Assembly (NCBI RefSeq): GCF_029873255.1
Contig: NZ_CP123622.1
Coordinates: forward strand, 1,700,501-1,764,500
Length of the DNA: 64,000 nucleotides
Direction: 5' to 3'
DNA from: Pigmentibacter sp. JX0631
Lineage (GTDB): Bacteria; Bdellovibrionota_B; Oligoflexia; Silvanigrellales; Silvanigrellaceae
The stretch's first letter is position 1, and each line of letters opens with the position of its first letter. This document shows positions 20,241 to 29,863 of the stretch, piece after piece. The notes beneath the pieces are model-generated. The model did not search any database. It saw nothing but the letters and a program-made list of their open reading frames with translations, and had not been told where the DNA came from. A program made the position numbers and the translations under genes.

Positions 20241-21998
20241 ATCTTCTTTTCTTCTCATGAATGCAGGTGTTTCAAAATCAGTATCATCAATTTCTATATC
20301 CGATAATTCTTTTGCAAGTTTTAGCGCTGTTTCAGCCGCATCTTCAGAATTCTGATCATCATGATTCTTTACAGCAGACGATGCTCCCATGACTTTTTGA
20401 TCTTTTGATACATGTTGTTGGTTAGCCATATCAAAAGTCCACTTCGTAAGCTCTTCTAAGTCACTAGGAGAATTATCTGTTCTTGACGTTTGTTGATTAG
20501 ACCATGCTGGCGGTTGTGTAGCGTGATTTTCATGAGATTTTGCTTGTACAGCTTGACTGTTATGATGTGAATTTAAATTAGAATTACGATGCTCAATATT
20601 GTTTACTGGTGAACGAAATATATTTGAATTTAAATTTGAATGAGTTGAATTATTTACTTCGTTATTCGCAGTATTACTCAATCTTGAAGCTTGTGAAGAA
20701 GTATTTAAGTTTTGATTATATGGATTTTGTTGAGACATATCTCTTCCATATTGATTGCGATTAAACGGGCTTGGTTGTTGAGCATTATTTATTTGTTGAT
20801 TAAAAGAAGAATTTTGGTGAATTGGAGAATTCATTTGCCCAGAATTTCTTACTTCATAAGGATTTACGGCTGGAATATTTTGTCCAAATCCTTGTTGAGG
20901 ACGTTGAGTATTCATATTTCCAAAATTTTGTTGTGCAGGCTGTTGATTAGGCACATTTTGTTGAATGTATGACTGTTGATTATTAGCTTGTAATGCATTA
21001 AAACCATGTGCATTTTCAGGAAATGAAACTCTTGCCTGATCAAACCCTGTAGCAATAACAGTGACTCTGATAGTATCTCCCATATTTTCATCAATAACTG
21101 CACCGAATATAATGTTAGCTTCTTCATGAGCGGCTTCTTGTATCAAAGTAGAAGCTTCGCTGATTTCGTGGAGCGTCATTGAACTTGTACCAGTGATATT
21201 AATTAAAATACCAGTAGCACCCTCAATATCGATATCTTCTAAAAGAGGAGAATTGATTGCTGCTCTTGCTGCTTCTGCGGCTCTATTTGGACCAGTTGCC
21301 GTACCAATTCCCATTAGTGCCATGCCCATTTCGGACATAATTGTTTTCACATCAGCAAAGTCAACATTCACTCTACCTGGAATATTAATGATGTCTGAAA
21401 TACCCTTAACCGCATTTAATAAAACTTCGTCAGCGAGTTTAAACCCTTCCAGCATAGACATTTCTGGAGGAGCAATACTGAGTAGTCTTTGATTAGGAAT
21501 AGTTATTAAAGTATCAACAGATTGGCGAAGAGATTGAATACCATGTTCTGATTGTTGTTTTCTTCTTTTGCCTTCAAAAGAAAAAGGTTTTGTAACAACA
21601 CCAACAGTAAGAGCTCCGAGCTCCCTTGCCACTTGGGCAATAATTGGTGCAGCACCAGTACCGGTACCTCCACCCATACCGCCTGTTACAAAAACCATAT
21701 CTGCTCCACTTAAAACTTCTTGCAAAATTGCTTTGTCTTCTAGAGCTGCATTTCTTCCAACCTCAGGGTTTGCGCCTGCACCTAATCCTTTTGTTAGTTC
21801 TCTTCCTAATTGGATTTTAATAGGAGCCAGATTTGATTGAAGTGCTTGTACATCAGTATTTGCAGCTATAAATTCTACTCCACTGAGTCCTGATTCAATC
21901 ATTGTATTGAGAGCGTTACCTCCACCACCGCCAACACCAATAACTTTTATGATAGCGTTAGATGAGTATTTATTATTCTTCTCCGCTCTTTCACTCAT
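20223..21998 (-). CDS. ftsZ: Cell division protein FtsZ with long Asn/Gln-rich linker
   Basis: Tubulin-like GTPase that forms the cytokinetic Z-ring. The globular domain (about 1-325) has GVGGGGGNA (21-29), the GTP-binding [10 protein letters not shown] loop (106-115) and the T7 loop around [11 protein letters not shown]. The chain then becomes a linker of about 245 residues rich in Asn, Gln, Ser and His, ending with the conserved tail [15 protein letters not shown] that binds FtsA and other partners. At 591 residues it is far longer than E. coli FtsZ (383). GGAGG precedes the ATG. It is the last gene of the dcw cluster. Confidence 0.97.
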   Translation of the reverse strand: MSERAEKNNKYSSNAIIKVIGVGGGGGNALNTMIESGLSGVEFIAANTDVQALQSNLAPIKIQLGRELTKGLGAGANPEVGRNAALEDKAILQEVLSGADMVFVTGGMGGGTGTGAAPIIAQVARELGALTVGVVTKPFSFEGKRRKQQSEHGIQSLRQSVDTLITIPNQRLLSIAPPEMSMLEGFKLADEVLLNAVKGISDIINIPGRVNVDFADVKTIMSEMGMALMGIGTATGPNRAAEAARAAINSPLLEDIDIEGATGILINITGTSSMTLHEISEASTLIQEAAHEEANIIFGAVIDENMGDTIRVTVIATGFDQARVSFPENAHGFNALQANNQQSYIQQNVPNQQPAQQNFGNMNTQRPQQGFGQNIPAVNPYEVRNSGQMNSPIHQNSSFNQQINNAQQPSPFNRNQYGRDMSQQNPYNQNLNTSSQASRLSNTANNEVNNSTHSNLNSNIFRSPVNNIEHRNSNLNSHHNSQAVQAKSHENHATQPPAWSNQQTSRTDNSPSDLEELTKWTFDMANQQHVSKDQKVMGASSAVKNHDDQNSEDAAETALKLAKELSDIEIDDTDFETPAFMRRKEDSHKAT

Positions 21999-22039
21999 TT
22001 TTAAAATCCTCCATTTTCTTTTATTTTAATTATTGTATA

Positions 22040-23350
22040 TTATCTTGAAGCAAAAGGTTCCTTTAATTTATGCCATATTTTTGTTGCAAAGGATCCTATT
22101 TTTTTTGTCTCTTCAATTTGAAATGAATTTTGTTCTCCATGAATTGAAGCAAAAAGTGGTGATAAAGTACCAACTCCAGATGCCCAAATAGGAGACTTTA
22201 AACCTTCAATTACTCCTGTAATATTTACAGGTAAACCAACTCTAGCATGTAACGAAAAAACTTCCTCTGTAGCTAAAGCCATACCGCTTAGTAGTGCTCC
22301 GCCGCCTGATAAAACGATTCCCTTTGAAGTTTTAGTTATTAATTTCGATCTTTTTAAATCAAAATAAATTGTATTTAAAATTTCTCTAACTCTTGGTTCG
22401 ATTATTTGATTTATTTCTTTTCTGGTCACAAAACGAGTATGATTACCATCAATACTACATATTTCAATTTTTTCATTTTTATCTTTAGCAGAAAACTCAA
22501 TTGCTTTTCCTAATTCTTTTTTTACTCTTTCTGCTTCTGCCTGAGTAGTTCTTAAACCAATTGATAAATCTTTTGTGATATGATGCGATCCAATAGGATA
22601 TTCTTTTGAATAAACAGGAATATTTCCAAGATAAACACAAGCATGAGTTAAATGAGCCCCAATTGAAAGTGAAATGCAACCAAATTCTTTTTCATCTTTT
22701 GTGAGAACACCTTCCGCAGCAGCTAAAGGCTCGAAAGCAAAACTTTGAACCCTTATACCTGCATTATTACAAGATCTGACAATATTATGCAGATCTGCCT
22801 GAGGATAAAATACTCTGTGATGCATTATTGAGAGTTGTGAACCTTGCATGCCAATTGGATTTTGAATTCCATGTTTCCCATCAACAGAATAAGAACTTGG
22901 TATCATGTGAATAAATTCATATCCCATGGGAGGTTTTTGATTTCTTACTGCTGCAGAGACTCTTTCTAGATCAGCGGCTTTAATTTCTTCGCCTTTAATA
23001 TGGCAAGATTCAATATGATTATCAAACTGAGCTGCGCTTCCTGCAATACAGACACGGACAGATTCAATTTCAATTCCAGATTGTCTTTCCACTTCATCAA
23101 TAGCTTCAAGAATGGAGGAAGTTAAAGCTTCAATACTTGAAACTACGCCTTTTTTTATAGCGCCATTATTATTTAATCTTGCAGCTCCTAAAATTTGTAT
23201 GCGAGGTAGTTCTCTTTCACCTAGCATTAGAGCATCCGAATTTTGCGAATTGAATGCAATCTTACTTTCGTAACTAGCTGCAATGAGCCCAGTATGTGTA
23301 GAGCCTAGTGAAAGGGAAATACAAATATTTTTATTAAGAGATGTTTTCAT
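22040..23350 (-). CDS. ftsA: Cell division protein FtsA
   Basis: Actin-like ATPase that tethers FtsZ to the membrane and recruits later division proteins. The 436-residue chain has the N-terminal phosphate loop SLSLGSTHTG, ARLNNNGAIKKGVVSSIEA typical of FtsA, GCISLSIGAHLTHACVY and GIVLSGGGALLSGM. The C-terminus KIWHKLKEPFASR is the expected amphipathic membrane-binding helix. The ATG has no clear Shine-Dalgarno sequence. A gap of 107 bases separates it from ftsQ, where most other genes of this cluster touch or overlap, so it may have its own promoter. Confidence 0.95.
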   Translation of the reverse strand: MKTSLNKNICISLSLGSTHTGLIAASYESKIAFNSQNSDALMLGERELPRIQILGAARLNNNGAIKKGVVSSIEALTSSILEAIDEVERQSGIEIESVRVCIAGSAAQFDNHIESCHIKGEEIKAADLERVSAAVRNQKPPMGYEFIHMIPSSYSVDGKHGIQNPIGMQGSQLSIMHHRVFYPQADLHNIVRSCNNAGIRVQSFAFEPLAAAEGVLTKDEKEFGCISLSIGAHLTHACVYLGNIPVYSKEYPIGSHHITKDLSIGLRTTQAEAERVKKELGKAIEFSAKDKNEKIEICSIDGNHTRFVTRKEINQIIEPRVREILNTIYFDLKRSKLITKTSKGIVLSGGGALLSGMALATEEVFSLHARVGLPVNITGVIEGLKSPIWASGVGTLSPLFASIHGEQNSFQIEETKKIGSFATKIWHKLKEPFASR

Positions 23351-23369
23351 GTCAATTTAACTTTGCATG

Positions 23370-23392
23370 CAAAATGTTTAAATAGCATTTTG
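23370..23392. promoter_or_regulatory. Dyad in the ftsQ-ftsA spacer
   Basis: CAAAATG (23370-23376) and CATTTTG (23386-23392) form a 7-bp stem; it adjoins a 12-bp palindrome TTTGCATGCAAA at 23362-23373. This is the widest spacer in the dcw run, so a promoter or operator for ftsA-ftsZ is plausible. The evidence is only the symmetry. Confidence 0.3.
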
Positions 23393-23457
23393 TGAACGCG
23401 CTCTCTTTAAACTTACACAAACAAAAAATAAAAGTCATTAGCAAGTATTAAAAATCC

Positions 23458-24573
23458 CTACAAAGAAGATTTTGAGTTTAAGCCTTGAGTCTTAAAGCTT
23501 GCTTTGTCCGTAAAGTCAAGATCGATTTTATTTGGATAAATTTTTTTATTTCCTAATTCTTTTAGAAGAGTCCTAAGTCGATCTAGTTTTTCTTTTAAAT
23601 TATTTTCTCCAATCAATGCCACTAAAAAGTCAGTGTCTTGTTGAGTTGTGTTTTGAGATAAAGTTTCTTCACTTTTTCTTTTCTCTTGGTTTTTATTGTT
23701 CAATAATTGATTATTTCTAATTATTTTTAAGGTAAAACCTAAATTTGAGTCCCATGATATTTTATTAAGTGTATAGCCAGTACCTAATTTCAAAATTTCA
23801 GAATTTATAAATTTAGTTTGAGACAGCAACCAAGTAAAATTAACGGGAGTATTAACATTTGTCTGTTTATTAGTTGAATCTTCGTTATTATTTTTTTTGT
23901 TTTTTCCTATGTAATTTTTGGGTTTCCAATTGATTTTTAATTCAGGCGCTTCAAGTTTTATTAATGAATTATATTGGTTTGGATTTGGGTTTTTTGCGAT
24001 TATTTTCATATTATTACTAATTACATAACGATCGTTGTTTTTTGCTTCAATTAACATAATAGGAATTTGCATGATTGCACTTACTTGCAGTTTACCATCT
24101 AAACCTAATCTTATCCAATATTGATCAATTGTATCGATAGAATTCAAAATTTCGTTAACGTTGTTTAAAAAAACAGATCTTTTTTCTTTTTGAATTTTTG
24201 CTTTTTCAATTTCAATATAGATAAGTCGGTATAGTTCAAATGTAACTAATTTGTTGTCGGTGTCTACCTGTACCTTTGTGGGTAGAATTTTTTCGCTATA
24301 AATATCAACAAAATATAGACTTATTTTAAAACAAAATAATGATATAAATAAAACTGATAAAACATAAGTTAATTTAGGTCTACTTTTTATTGCTTTATAC
24401 ACCACTAAAATTAGATTTCTAATTACTTTTGTTATGGAGAAAAAAAATAAACTATACCAATTGCTTGAATTGCTTATTTTTTTATTTTTTTTTACTCCCT
24501 TACGACTTCTTAAGTCAATCTTTTGTGAAGCTAATAAATTAACTTTTTTCTGTTTCTTGTTATTCACATTCAA
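23458..24573 (-). CDS. ftsQ: Cell division protein FtsQ/DivIB
   Basis: Bitopic membrane protein that scaffolds the divisome in the periplasm. The N-terminus is strongly basic, a membrane segment (LTYVLSVLFISLFCFKISLYF) spans about 69-89, and the rest is periplasmic: a POTRA-like part followed by the FtsQ beta domain, where YWIRLGLDGKLQVSAIMQIPIMLIEAKNNDRYVISNNMKIIAK matches the family pattern. A 371-residue length is on the long side because of Lys/Asn-rich inserts. Assignment rests on this pattern plus position between murC and ftsA. It starts with TTG, overlapping the murC end by 14 bases. Confidence 0.82.
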   Translation of the reverse strand: MNVNNKKQKKVNLLASQKIDLRSRKGVKKNKKISNSSNWYSLFFFSITKVIRNLILVVYKAIKSRPKLTYVLSVLFISLFCFKISLYFVDIYSEKILPTKVQVDTDNKLVTFELYRLIYIEIEKAKIQKEKRSVFLNNVNEILNSIDTIDQYWIRLGLDGKLQVSAIMQIPIMLIEAKNNDRYVISNNMKIIAKNPNPNQYNSLIKLEAPELKINWKPKNYIGKNKKNNNEDSTNKQTNVNTPVNFTWLLSQTKFINSEILKLGTGYTLNKISWDSNLGFTLKIIRNNQLLNNKNQEKRKSEETLSQNTTQQDTDFLVALIGENNLKEKLDRLRTLLKELGNKKIYPNKIDLDFTDKASFKTQGLNSKSSL

Positions 24574-25969
24574 GATTTAATTTCTCCATTAGAGTATAAC
24601 CAACTTGTCTAACATCACCTGCGCCTAACGTTAGAACTATTGCTCCTTTTTTAAGATCTACATATTTTAAAATAGATTGTACTTTGTGAACAGCGTCATT
24701 TAAATTTTCTGCGACAAATGTTGAATTAGGAGAATTATTGAAACTATTTAACTTTATTTGATGGCATAAACTTGTAGGAGTAATTCCTGGAATTTCATTT
24801 TCTCCTGCAGCATATATAGGAGTAACAACTAAATAATCTGCGTCTTTAAAACAATTTGCGAATTCTTCTAACTGATTCTTAACTCTAGAGTACCTATGTG
24901 GCTGAAAAATAGCTATGATATCTTTATCTGGAAAACTTTCTTTTGTTCCTTTTAGCACAGTTTCTATTTTTTTAGGATTATGGGCGTAATCATCTACAAT
25001 TATAATATTACTTTTTTCTCCAATAACTGTATATCTATGTTGCACACCTTCAAACTTTGAAATTGATTCTGATATTTGATTAATATTTAAATCTAAAACT
25101 GCCGCCACAGCATAAGTTGCTAAAGAATTTGTTAAGTTATAATACCCAGGCATTTTTAAAGATACATTTGGATATTCTTTACCAAAAAGTTTTGGAATAA
25201 AAGTTGTATTTAAACCCGCTGTTTTTTTCTGAATTGCAGTGATATCTGCATCTTGTCTAAGTCCATAAGTTATCAACTTTCTTCTTATCTTAGGCAGTAT
25301 TAATTGGACGATAGGATCATCAATGCAAGCACAAATTGCTCCATAAAAAGGAACTTTATCAATAAATTTTTCAAATGCTTTAACAATATCCTCAAGGTTT
25401 TCATAATGATCTAAGTGATCCCTATCAATATTGGTAATTATAGCAATAGTTGGTGTTAGGCGTAAAAAGCTACCATCACTCTCATCAGCTTCAGCAACAA
25501 ATAAATCGCCTTTTCCTAATTTTGCATTGCTCTCAAAAGAATTAATTTTTCCACCTATTACTACAGTAGGATCTAAACCAATATCGTGGAGAGCAGAAGC
25601 TAATATACTGGTCGTTGTAGTTTTGCCATGTGTTCCAGCTACTATAATTCCATATTTCATTCGCATTAATTCGCTTAACATTTCACTTCTATGAATAATA
25701 GGAATCCTAGAATTTTGTGCTTCAATAATTTCAGGATTATGTTTATTTATTGCGCTACTAACAACAAGAACTTGAGCATTTTTAACGTTACTCGAATTGT
25801 GTCCAATATAAATTTTTGCTCCCATTTTTTCTAGTTTTTCAGTAATTGGAGTTTTTTTTATATCACTACCAGAAACTTCATAATTAGAATTTAGCAAAAC
25901 TTCTGCTATACCAGACATTCCGCTTCCTCCAATACCGACAAAATGAACTCTTTTTATTGCATTGAACAT
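24560..25969 (-). CDS. murC: UDP-N-acetylmuramate-L-alanine ligase
   Basis: First Mur ligase: adds L-Ala to UDP-MurNAc in the cytosol with ATP. I prefer the ATG at 25969 over an upstream in-frame ATG at 25984: GGAAG lies eight bases before it, and the protein then starts MFNAIKRVHFVGIGGSGMSG, as MurC normally does. The 469 residues include GTHGKTTTTSILASAL (ATP P-loop), EADESDGSFLRLTP, NIDRDHLDHYEN, HRYTVIGEKSNIIIVDDYAHNPKKI and FQPHRYSR. It follows ftsW directly and overlaps ftsQ. Confidence 0.96.
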   Translation of the reverse strand: MFNAIKRVHFVGIGGSGMSGIAEVLLNSNYEVSGSDIKKTPITEKLEKMGAKIYIGHNSSNVKNAQVLVVSSAINKHNPEIIEAQNSRIPIIHRSEMLSELMRMKYGIIVAGTHGKTTTTSILASALHDIGLDPTVVIGGKINSFESNAKLGKGDLFVAEADESDGSFLRLTPTIAIITNIDRDHLDHYENLEDIVKAFEKFIDKVPFYGAICACIDDPIVQLILPKIRRKLITYGLRQDADITAIQKKTAGLNTTFIPKLFGKEYPNVSLKMPGYYNLTNSLATYAVAAVLDLNINQISESISKFEGVQHRYTVIGEKSNIIIVDDYAHNPKKIETVLKGTKESFPDKDIIAIFQPHRYSRVKNQLEEFANCFKDADYLVVTPIYAAGENEIPGITPTSLCHQIKLNSFNNSPNSTFVAENLNDAVHKVQSILKYVDLKKGAIVLTLGAGDVRQVGYTLMEKLNLECE

Positions 25970-25987
25970 AATATTATCTTCCATAAA

Positions 25988-27178
25988 TTAATTATTATCA
26001 GTATAAATTCTTCTAGATATTTGGGATAAAAGTCCTATTATAAAAAAATTGGCGACTAGGGCAGTTCCGCCATTAGATATAAATGGTAAAGGTAATCCTT
26101 TATTTGGTAAGGCGCCAGCAACCACTCCCATATTTATTACTGTAGTAGTTACAAGCATAGCAAAAGCTCCAGTTGCTAGTAGACGGTCTCTGTGATTTTT
26201 TCCAAATATAACAAGTCTTAATATAGCATAATAAAGAACTGAATAAAGAATAGCTAAAACTAATATTCCAATAAATCCCATTTCTTCAGTGATAACAGCT
26301 AAAATAAAATCAGTATGAGCTTCGGGTAAAAAGAAAAGTTTTTGTTGACTTTCACCAATACCTCTTCCAAAAAGACCACCATTTGCTACAGCAACAAAAC
26401 TTTGAATTACTTGAAATCCAGACCCAAGTGGATCTTTAAATGGATCTAGAAATGTCATAATCCGCGATATTCTATAAGGCTCAATTAGAATAGCAGTTGT
26501 TAATCCTGTAACTATAAATGCAAAAATACCTGCGAAATATCTTTTAGGTAAACCATTCATAAATAAAATGGCAACAATTCCAGAAATGACAACAACTGTT
26601 GAGCCGAAATCTTTTTGCGAAATAATAGCTATAGGAGCAATAAATAATAAAAAAAACTCAATTAAATTAGAATATCTTGTTGGTTCATTTTTTTGGTAGT
26701 TACCAGCTGAAGAAGTAAATATCCATGTAAGTAACATAATAGTAAATATTTTTAAAAATTCTGATGGTTGTATTGCTGGCAATGGCCCTAAAGCAATCCA
26801 CCTAGAGGCACCGCTTACGGTTTTTCCAATAAATGGTAAATGCGTGGCAAAAGTTAAAAGTACAAAAGCAAAAAATAAATGTCTGATATATTTATAATAC
26901 ATCTCAAAAGGAACTTTAGCTCCTATAATTGCAGCAGCTACAGCAGGAATTAAATAAATAGCCTGCCTTTTAGCGTAGTAGAATTCAGTTCCAAAATGCT
27001 GCGATGAATATACTGATGAAGAACTATAAACAAATAAAATTCCAAAACCTGTTAGGGCAATAACCGGAACCCATAAAACATTTCCACCATAAGTGATCCA
27101 AGTGCTAATTTTTTGAGAATCTAAATTATTAGGATCAGATTCTTTCTCGCTATACTTATTTTCATTAATGTTATTCAC
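25988..27178 (-). CDS. ftsW: Peptidoglycan glycosyltransferase FtsW
   Basis: SEDS-family septal peptidoglycan polymerase that works with FtsI. The polytopic protein has about ten membrane segments and the family blocks GASRWIALGPLPAIQPSEFLKI, QKDFGSTVV, GSGFQVIQSFVAVANGGLFGRGIGESQQKLFFLPEAHTDFILAVITEEMGFIG and the C-terminal GLPLPFISNGGTALV. I start it at GTG 27178, eight bases after AAAAGGA and just past the murD stop; an in-frame TTG at 27211 would overlap murD and has no better signal. Confidence 0.95.
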   Translation of the reverse strand: MNNINENKYSEKESDPNNLDSQKISTWITYGGNVLWVPVIALTGFGILFVYSSSSVYSSQHFGTEFYYAKRQAIYLIPAVAAAIIGAKVPFEMYYKYIRHLFFAFVLLTFATHLPFIGKTVSGASRWIALGPLPAIQPSEFLKIFTIMLLTWIFTSSAGNYQKNEPTRYSNLIEFFLLFIAPIAIISQKDFGSTVVVISGIVAILFMNGLPKRYFAGIFAFIVTGLTTAILIEPYRISRIMTFLDPFKDPLGSGFQVIQSFVAVANGGLFGRGIGESQQKLFFLPEAHTDFILAVITEEMGFIGILVLAILYSVLYYAILRLVIFGKNHRDRLLATGAFAMLVTTTVINMGVVAGALPNKGLPLPFISNGGTALVANFFIIGLLSQISRRIYTDNN

Positions 27179-27183
27179 AGTTT

Positions 27184-28740
27184 TTATCCTTTTAAATGTG
27201 ATAACGCCCAACTCCGAAAGATATTTCCTCTATGCTCAAAATTTTTGAATTCATCAAAACTGCTACAAGCAGGAGATAATAATATTATTTCATTATCTTG
27301 AGCTTCTGTTAAAGCAAGATCAGCGGCTATTATCAATTTTTCAGAAGTATTTGCTATATAATTTTTAAAATCTTTTAATTCAGCTACTATTTGGGGAGCG
27401 GCTTGTCCAAATGGATATATTTTTACCACATTTCGTCCAAAAAAATCGGCTATCGGAAGGTAAGAATCTCCTTTAGCTTCGCCCCCTATTAAAAGTCTAA
27501 TCGGGTTGTTAAAAGATTTTAATGCGACTAAAGTACTTTCCACATTTGTTGCTTTGGAATCATTAATTATTAATAAATTTTTTTGATATTTGTTTTCATC
27601 AATATATGTTTGATATTTTAAATTAATTTTTTCTAATCTATGCGGTAAATGTTGATAGTTTGTTGAAGTTTCTTCCCATTGATTTAGTATTTGTTCTTCC
27701 GACATACCTAAATACAATCCGCATAAACTAGCAGCAAGAATATTATACATGTTATGTTTACCTGGTAAACAAGGTTGTTTAATAATCCAAGTAGTTTTTC
27801 CTGTAACTGAATTAAACTGAATTTTTAAAGAATTATTACTAAAATATATTGCTTTAACTGCTAAGTATTGATTTGGTAATAATATTGAATAAATATCTAA
27901 GTTTTTTAAATTTTTATAGAGTGCATTAGGAAGAATTTTAGAATTGTAAAATCGTGAATAATTTATAATTGATTTTTTCATTTCAGAAAATTCTTTAGTA
28001 TCATCATCGAGAATAATTATTTTGGCTTTTGGCATTGATAGACCATGTAAAATTGCTAGTTTTAAAACTTCTTTTTCAATTATTACATAACCATTGTCGT
28101 CAGTTAGTAAAACGAGTCTCCATTTTGCTTTTAAATATTCGGAAATATTTTCGTATCTTTGTAAGTGGTCATTTTGTATATTTAAAAAAATAGAACAGAA
28201 TGGTTTTAAAGTCAAAGTTGATTCTAATTGATAGCTACTTAATTCAATTACATAAGTATTTCTGTCGTTTGAATTTAAAATAACTTCAGATAAAGATATT
28301 CCAATGTTCCCACAAGCAACTGCTTTATAATCTTTATTTAAAAGTTGTGATAAATAATTTGTAGTTGAACTTTTTCCATTCGTACCAGTTACAGCGATAA
28401 TTTTATGTGTTTTTGGTATAAACCATGAGGCTGCTTCTATTTCGCTTATGACAGGAATATTATTACATTTACAAGCTAAAATTAAAGGATTATTTAATAA
28501 TATACCAGGTGAAATAATTAAAATATGACAATTTTTAATTAATTTATCTGAATCTTGAAATGATTCTTCAAAAGAGATTCCTAATTCCTTAAGTTGTGTT
28601 TTAGCATTGTCTTGTATTGTTTTTTCTTCAATTAAAAATACATTAATACTATTTTTTTTTAATAATTTAGCAATAGCAATTCCGCTTACTCCAGCTCCTG
28701 CAACATAAAAATTTAAATCTTTTAAATCTTCAATAGACAT
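27184..28740 (-). CDS. murD: UDP-N-acetylmuramoyl-L-alanine-D-glutamate ligase
   Basis: Second Mur ligase: adds D-Glu to UDP-MurNAc-L-Ala. The N-terminal Rossmann part has YVAGAGVSGIAIAKLL; the ATP-binding domain has VTGTNGKSSTTNYLSQLL, CGNIGISLSEVIL, ELSSYQLE and NIQNDHLQRYENISEY; the C-terminal domain has INDSKATNVESTLVAL, LLIGGEAKGDSY and LSPACSSFDEFKNFEHRGNIF, all typical of MurD. At 518 residues it is longer than the usual 440-450 because of an insert of roughly 60 residues around 230-300. Confidence 0.95.
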   Translation of the reverse strand: MSIEDLKDLNFYVAGAGVSGIAIAKLLKKNSINVFLIEEKTIQDNAKTQLKELGISFEESFQDSDKLIKNCHILIISPGILLNNPLILACKCNNIPVISEIEAASWFIPKTHKIIAVTGTNGKSSTTNYLSQLLNKDYKAVACGNIGISLSEVILNSNDRNTYVIELSSYQLESTLTLKPFCSIFLNIQNDHLQRYENISEYLKAKWRLVLLTDDNGYVIIEKEVLKLAILHGLSMPKAKIIILDDDTKEFSEMKKSIINYSRFYNSKILPNALYKNLKNLDIYSILLPNQYLAVKAIYFSNNSLKIQFNSVTGKTTWIIKQPCLPGKHNMYNILAASLCGLYLGMSEEQILNQWEETSTNYQHLPHRLEKINLKYQTYIDENKYQKNLLIINDSKATNVESTLVALKSFNNPIRLLIGGEAKGDSYLPIADFFGRNVVKIYPFGQAAPQIVAELKDFKNYIANTSEKLIIAADLALTEAQDNEIILLSPACSSFDEFKNFEHRGNIFRSWALSHLKG

Positions 28741-28744
28741 TAAT

Positions 28745-29860
28745 TTACCTTAATTTAAGAGTTAGAATACTAAGTAAGGCAAGAATAAAACTTATAATCC
28801 ATATTCTTACAGTTATTTTTTGTTCTGGCCAACCTTTTTTCTGATAATGATGATGAACTGGTGCCATTCTAAAAACTCTCTTACCTCTTGTTTTAAAAGA
28901 AGCAACTTGGATAATAACGCTTAGTGCTTCTGCAACAAATATTCCTCCCATTAGAACTAGTAAAATTTCATGACCTGTAATAATTGCAACAGTTCCTAAT
29001 ATTCCACCTAAAGCTAATGCGCCTGAATCTCCCATGAAGATTTGAGCGGGAAATGTATTATACCAGAGAAACCCAATAGAAGCTCCAATTAGAGCTGATA
29101 AAAAGACACTAATTTCACCAGAACCAGGAATAGAATGATAAATTAGATATTTTGATATAACAATATTACCCGTTACATAGCTAAGAATTGTTAATGTTAA
29201 AGCACAAGTTATTACTGGTCCTATTGCAAGACCATCTAAGCCATCTGTTAAGTTAACAGCATTACTAGAACCTACTATTACTAATATTGCAAATGGAGCG
29301 TAAAAAATTCCTAAGTTTATTACTAAGTTTTTAAAAAATGGAATATTTACAGAAGTCGGATTAAGCACATAAGCAGAAGGGTTTGAAATTTGTAAAGCTG
29401 TCCACAAATGCCAAGTAACAGCAATAGTTCCAAAAAATAATAAGCCAATCATTTTCTTTTTACTAGACAATCCATCAGTATTTTTCTTTGAAATTTTAAG
29501 ATAGTCATCTATAAAACCAATGAAACCATATCCAACAGTAACTATAAGTAGAGTTGTAAAATGCCGATTTGTAATATCCATCCACAGAAACGCACTGAAT
29601 AAAGTTGCAAAAATAATAACAACTCCCCCCATAGTTGGAGTTCCTTTTTTTTGCATTTGTTCTTCCAATCCTAATTCACGAATAGGTTGGCCAGCCTTTA
29701 GTGATCGTAACAACCGTATTGCCTTGGGATATAGCAGCATTGATACTATTATACTTGTTATTAAAGCTAGAATAGTTCTGCTTGAAAGATAAGAGAATGC
29801 TTTTAATCCTGAAAGTTTAGGATTAATCATAATTAATTTTATTATAAGTAAGTAAAGCAT
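28745..29860 (-). CDS. mraY: Phospho-N-acetylmuramoyl-pentapeptide transferase MraY
   Basis: Integral membrane enzyme that moves phospho-MurNAc-pentapeptide to undecaprenyl phosphate, forming lipid I. The 371-residue chain has about ten membrane segments with the family blocks KKGTPTMGGVVII, GFIDDYLKISKKNTDGLS (catalytic Asp pair), NAVNLTDGLDGLAIGP and FMGDSGALALGG, and the C-terminal MAPVHHHYQKKGW. The ATG at 29860 lies 12 bases after AGGAG; another ATG at 29830 is possible. murF, often found just before mraY, is absent. Confidence 0.97.
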   Translation of the reverse strand: MLYLLIIKLIMINPKLSGLKAFSYLSSRTILALITSIIVSMLLYPKAIRLLRSLKAGQPIRELGLEEQMQKKGTPTMGGVVIIFATLFSAFLWMDITNRHFTTLLIVTVGYGFIGFIDDYLKISKKNTDGLSSKKKMIGLLFFGTIAVTWHLWTALQISNPSAYVLNPTSVNIPFFKNLVINLGIFYAPFAILVIVGSSNAVNLTDGLDGLAIGPVITCALTLTILSYVTGNIVISKYLIYHSIPGSGEISVFLSALIGASIGFLWYNTFPAQIFMGDSGALALGGILGTVAIITGHEILLVLMGGIFVAEALSVIIQVASFKTRGKRVFRMAPVHHHYQKKGWPEQKITVRIWIISFILALLSILTLKLR

Positions 29861-29863
29861 TTC

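Noticed and set aside
20712-20972. Open frames opposite and within the ftsZ linker region
   Set aside because: They are shadows of low-complexity codons for Asn and Gln; they lack ribosome binding sites and recognisable domains.
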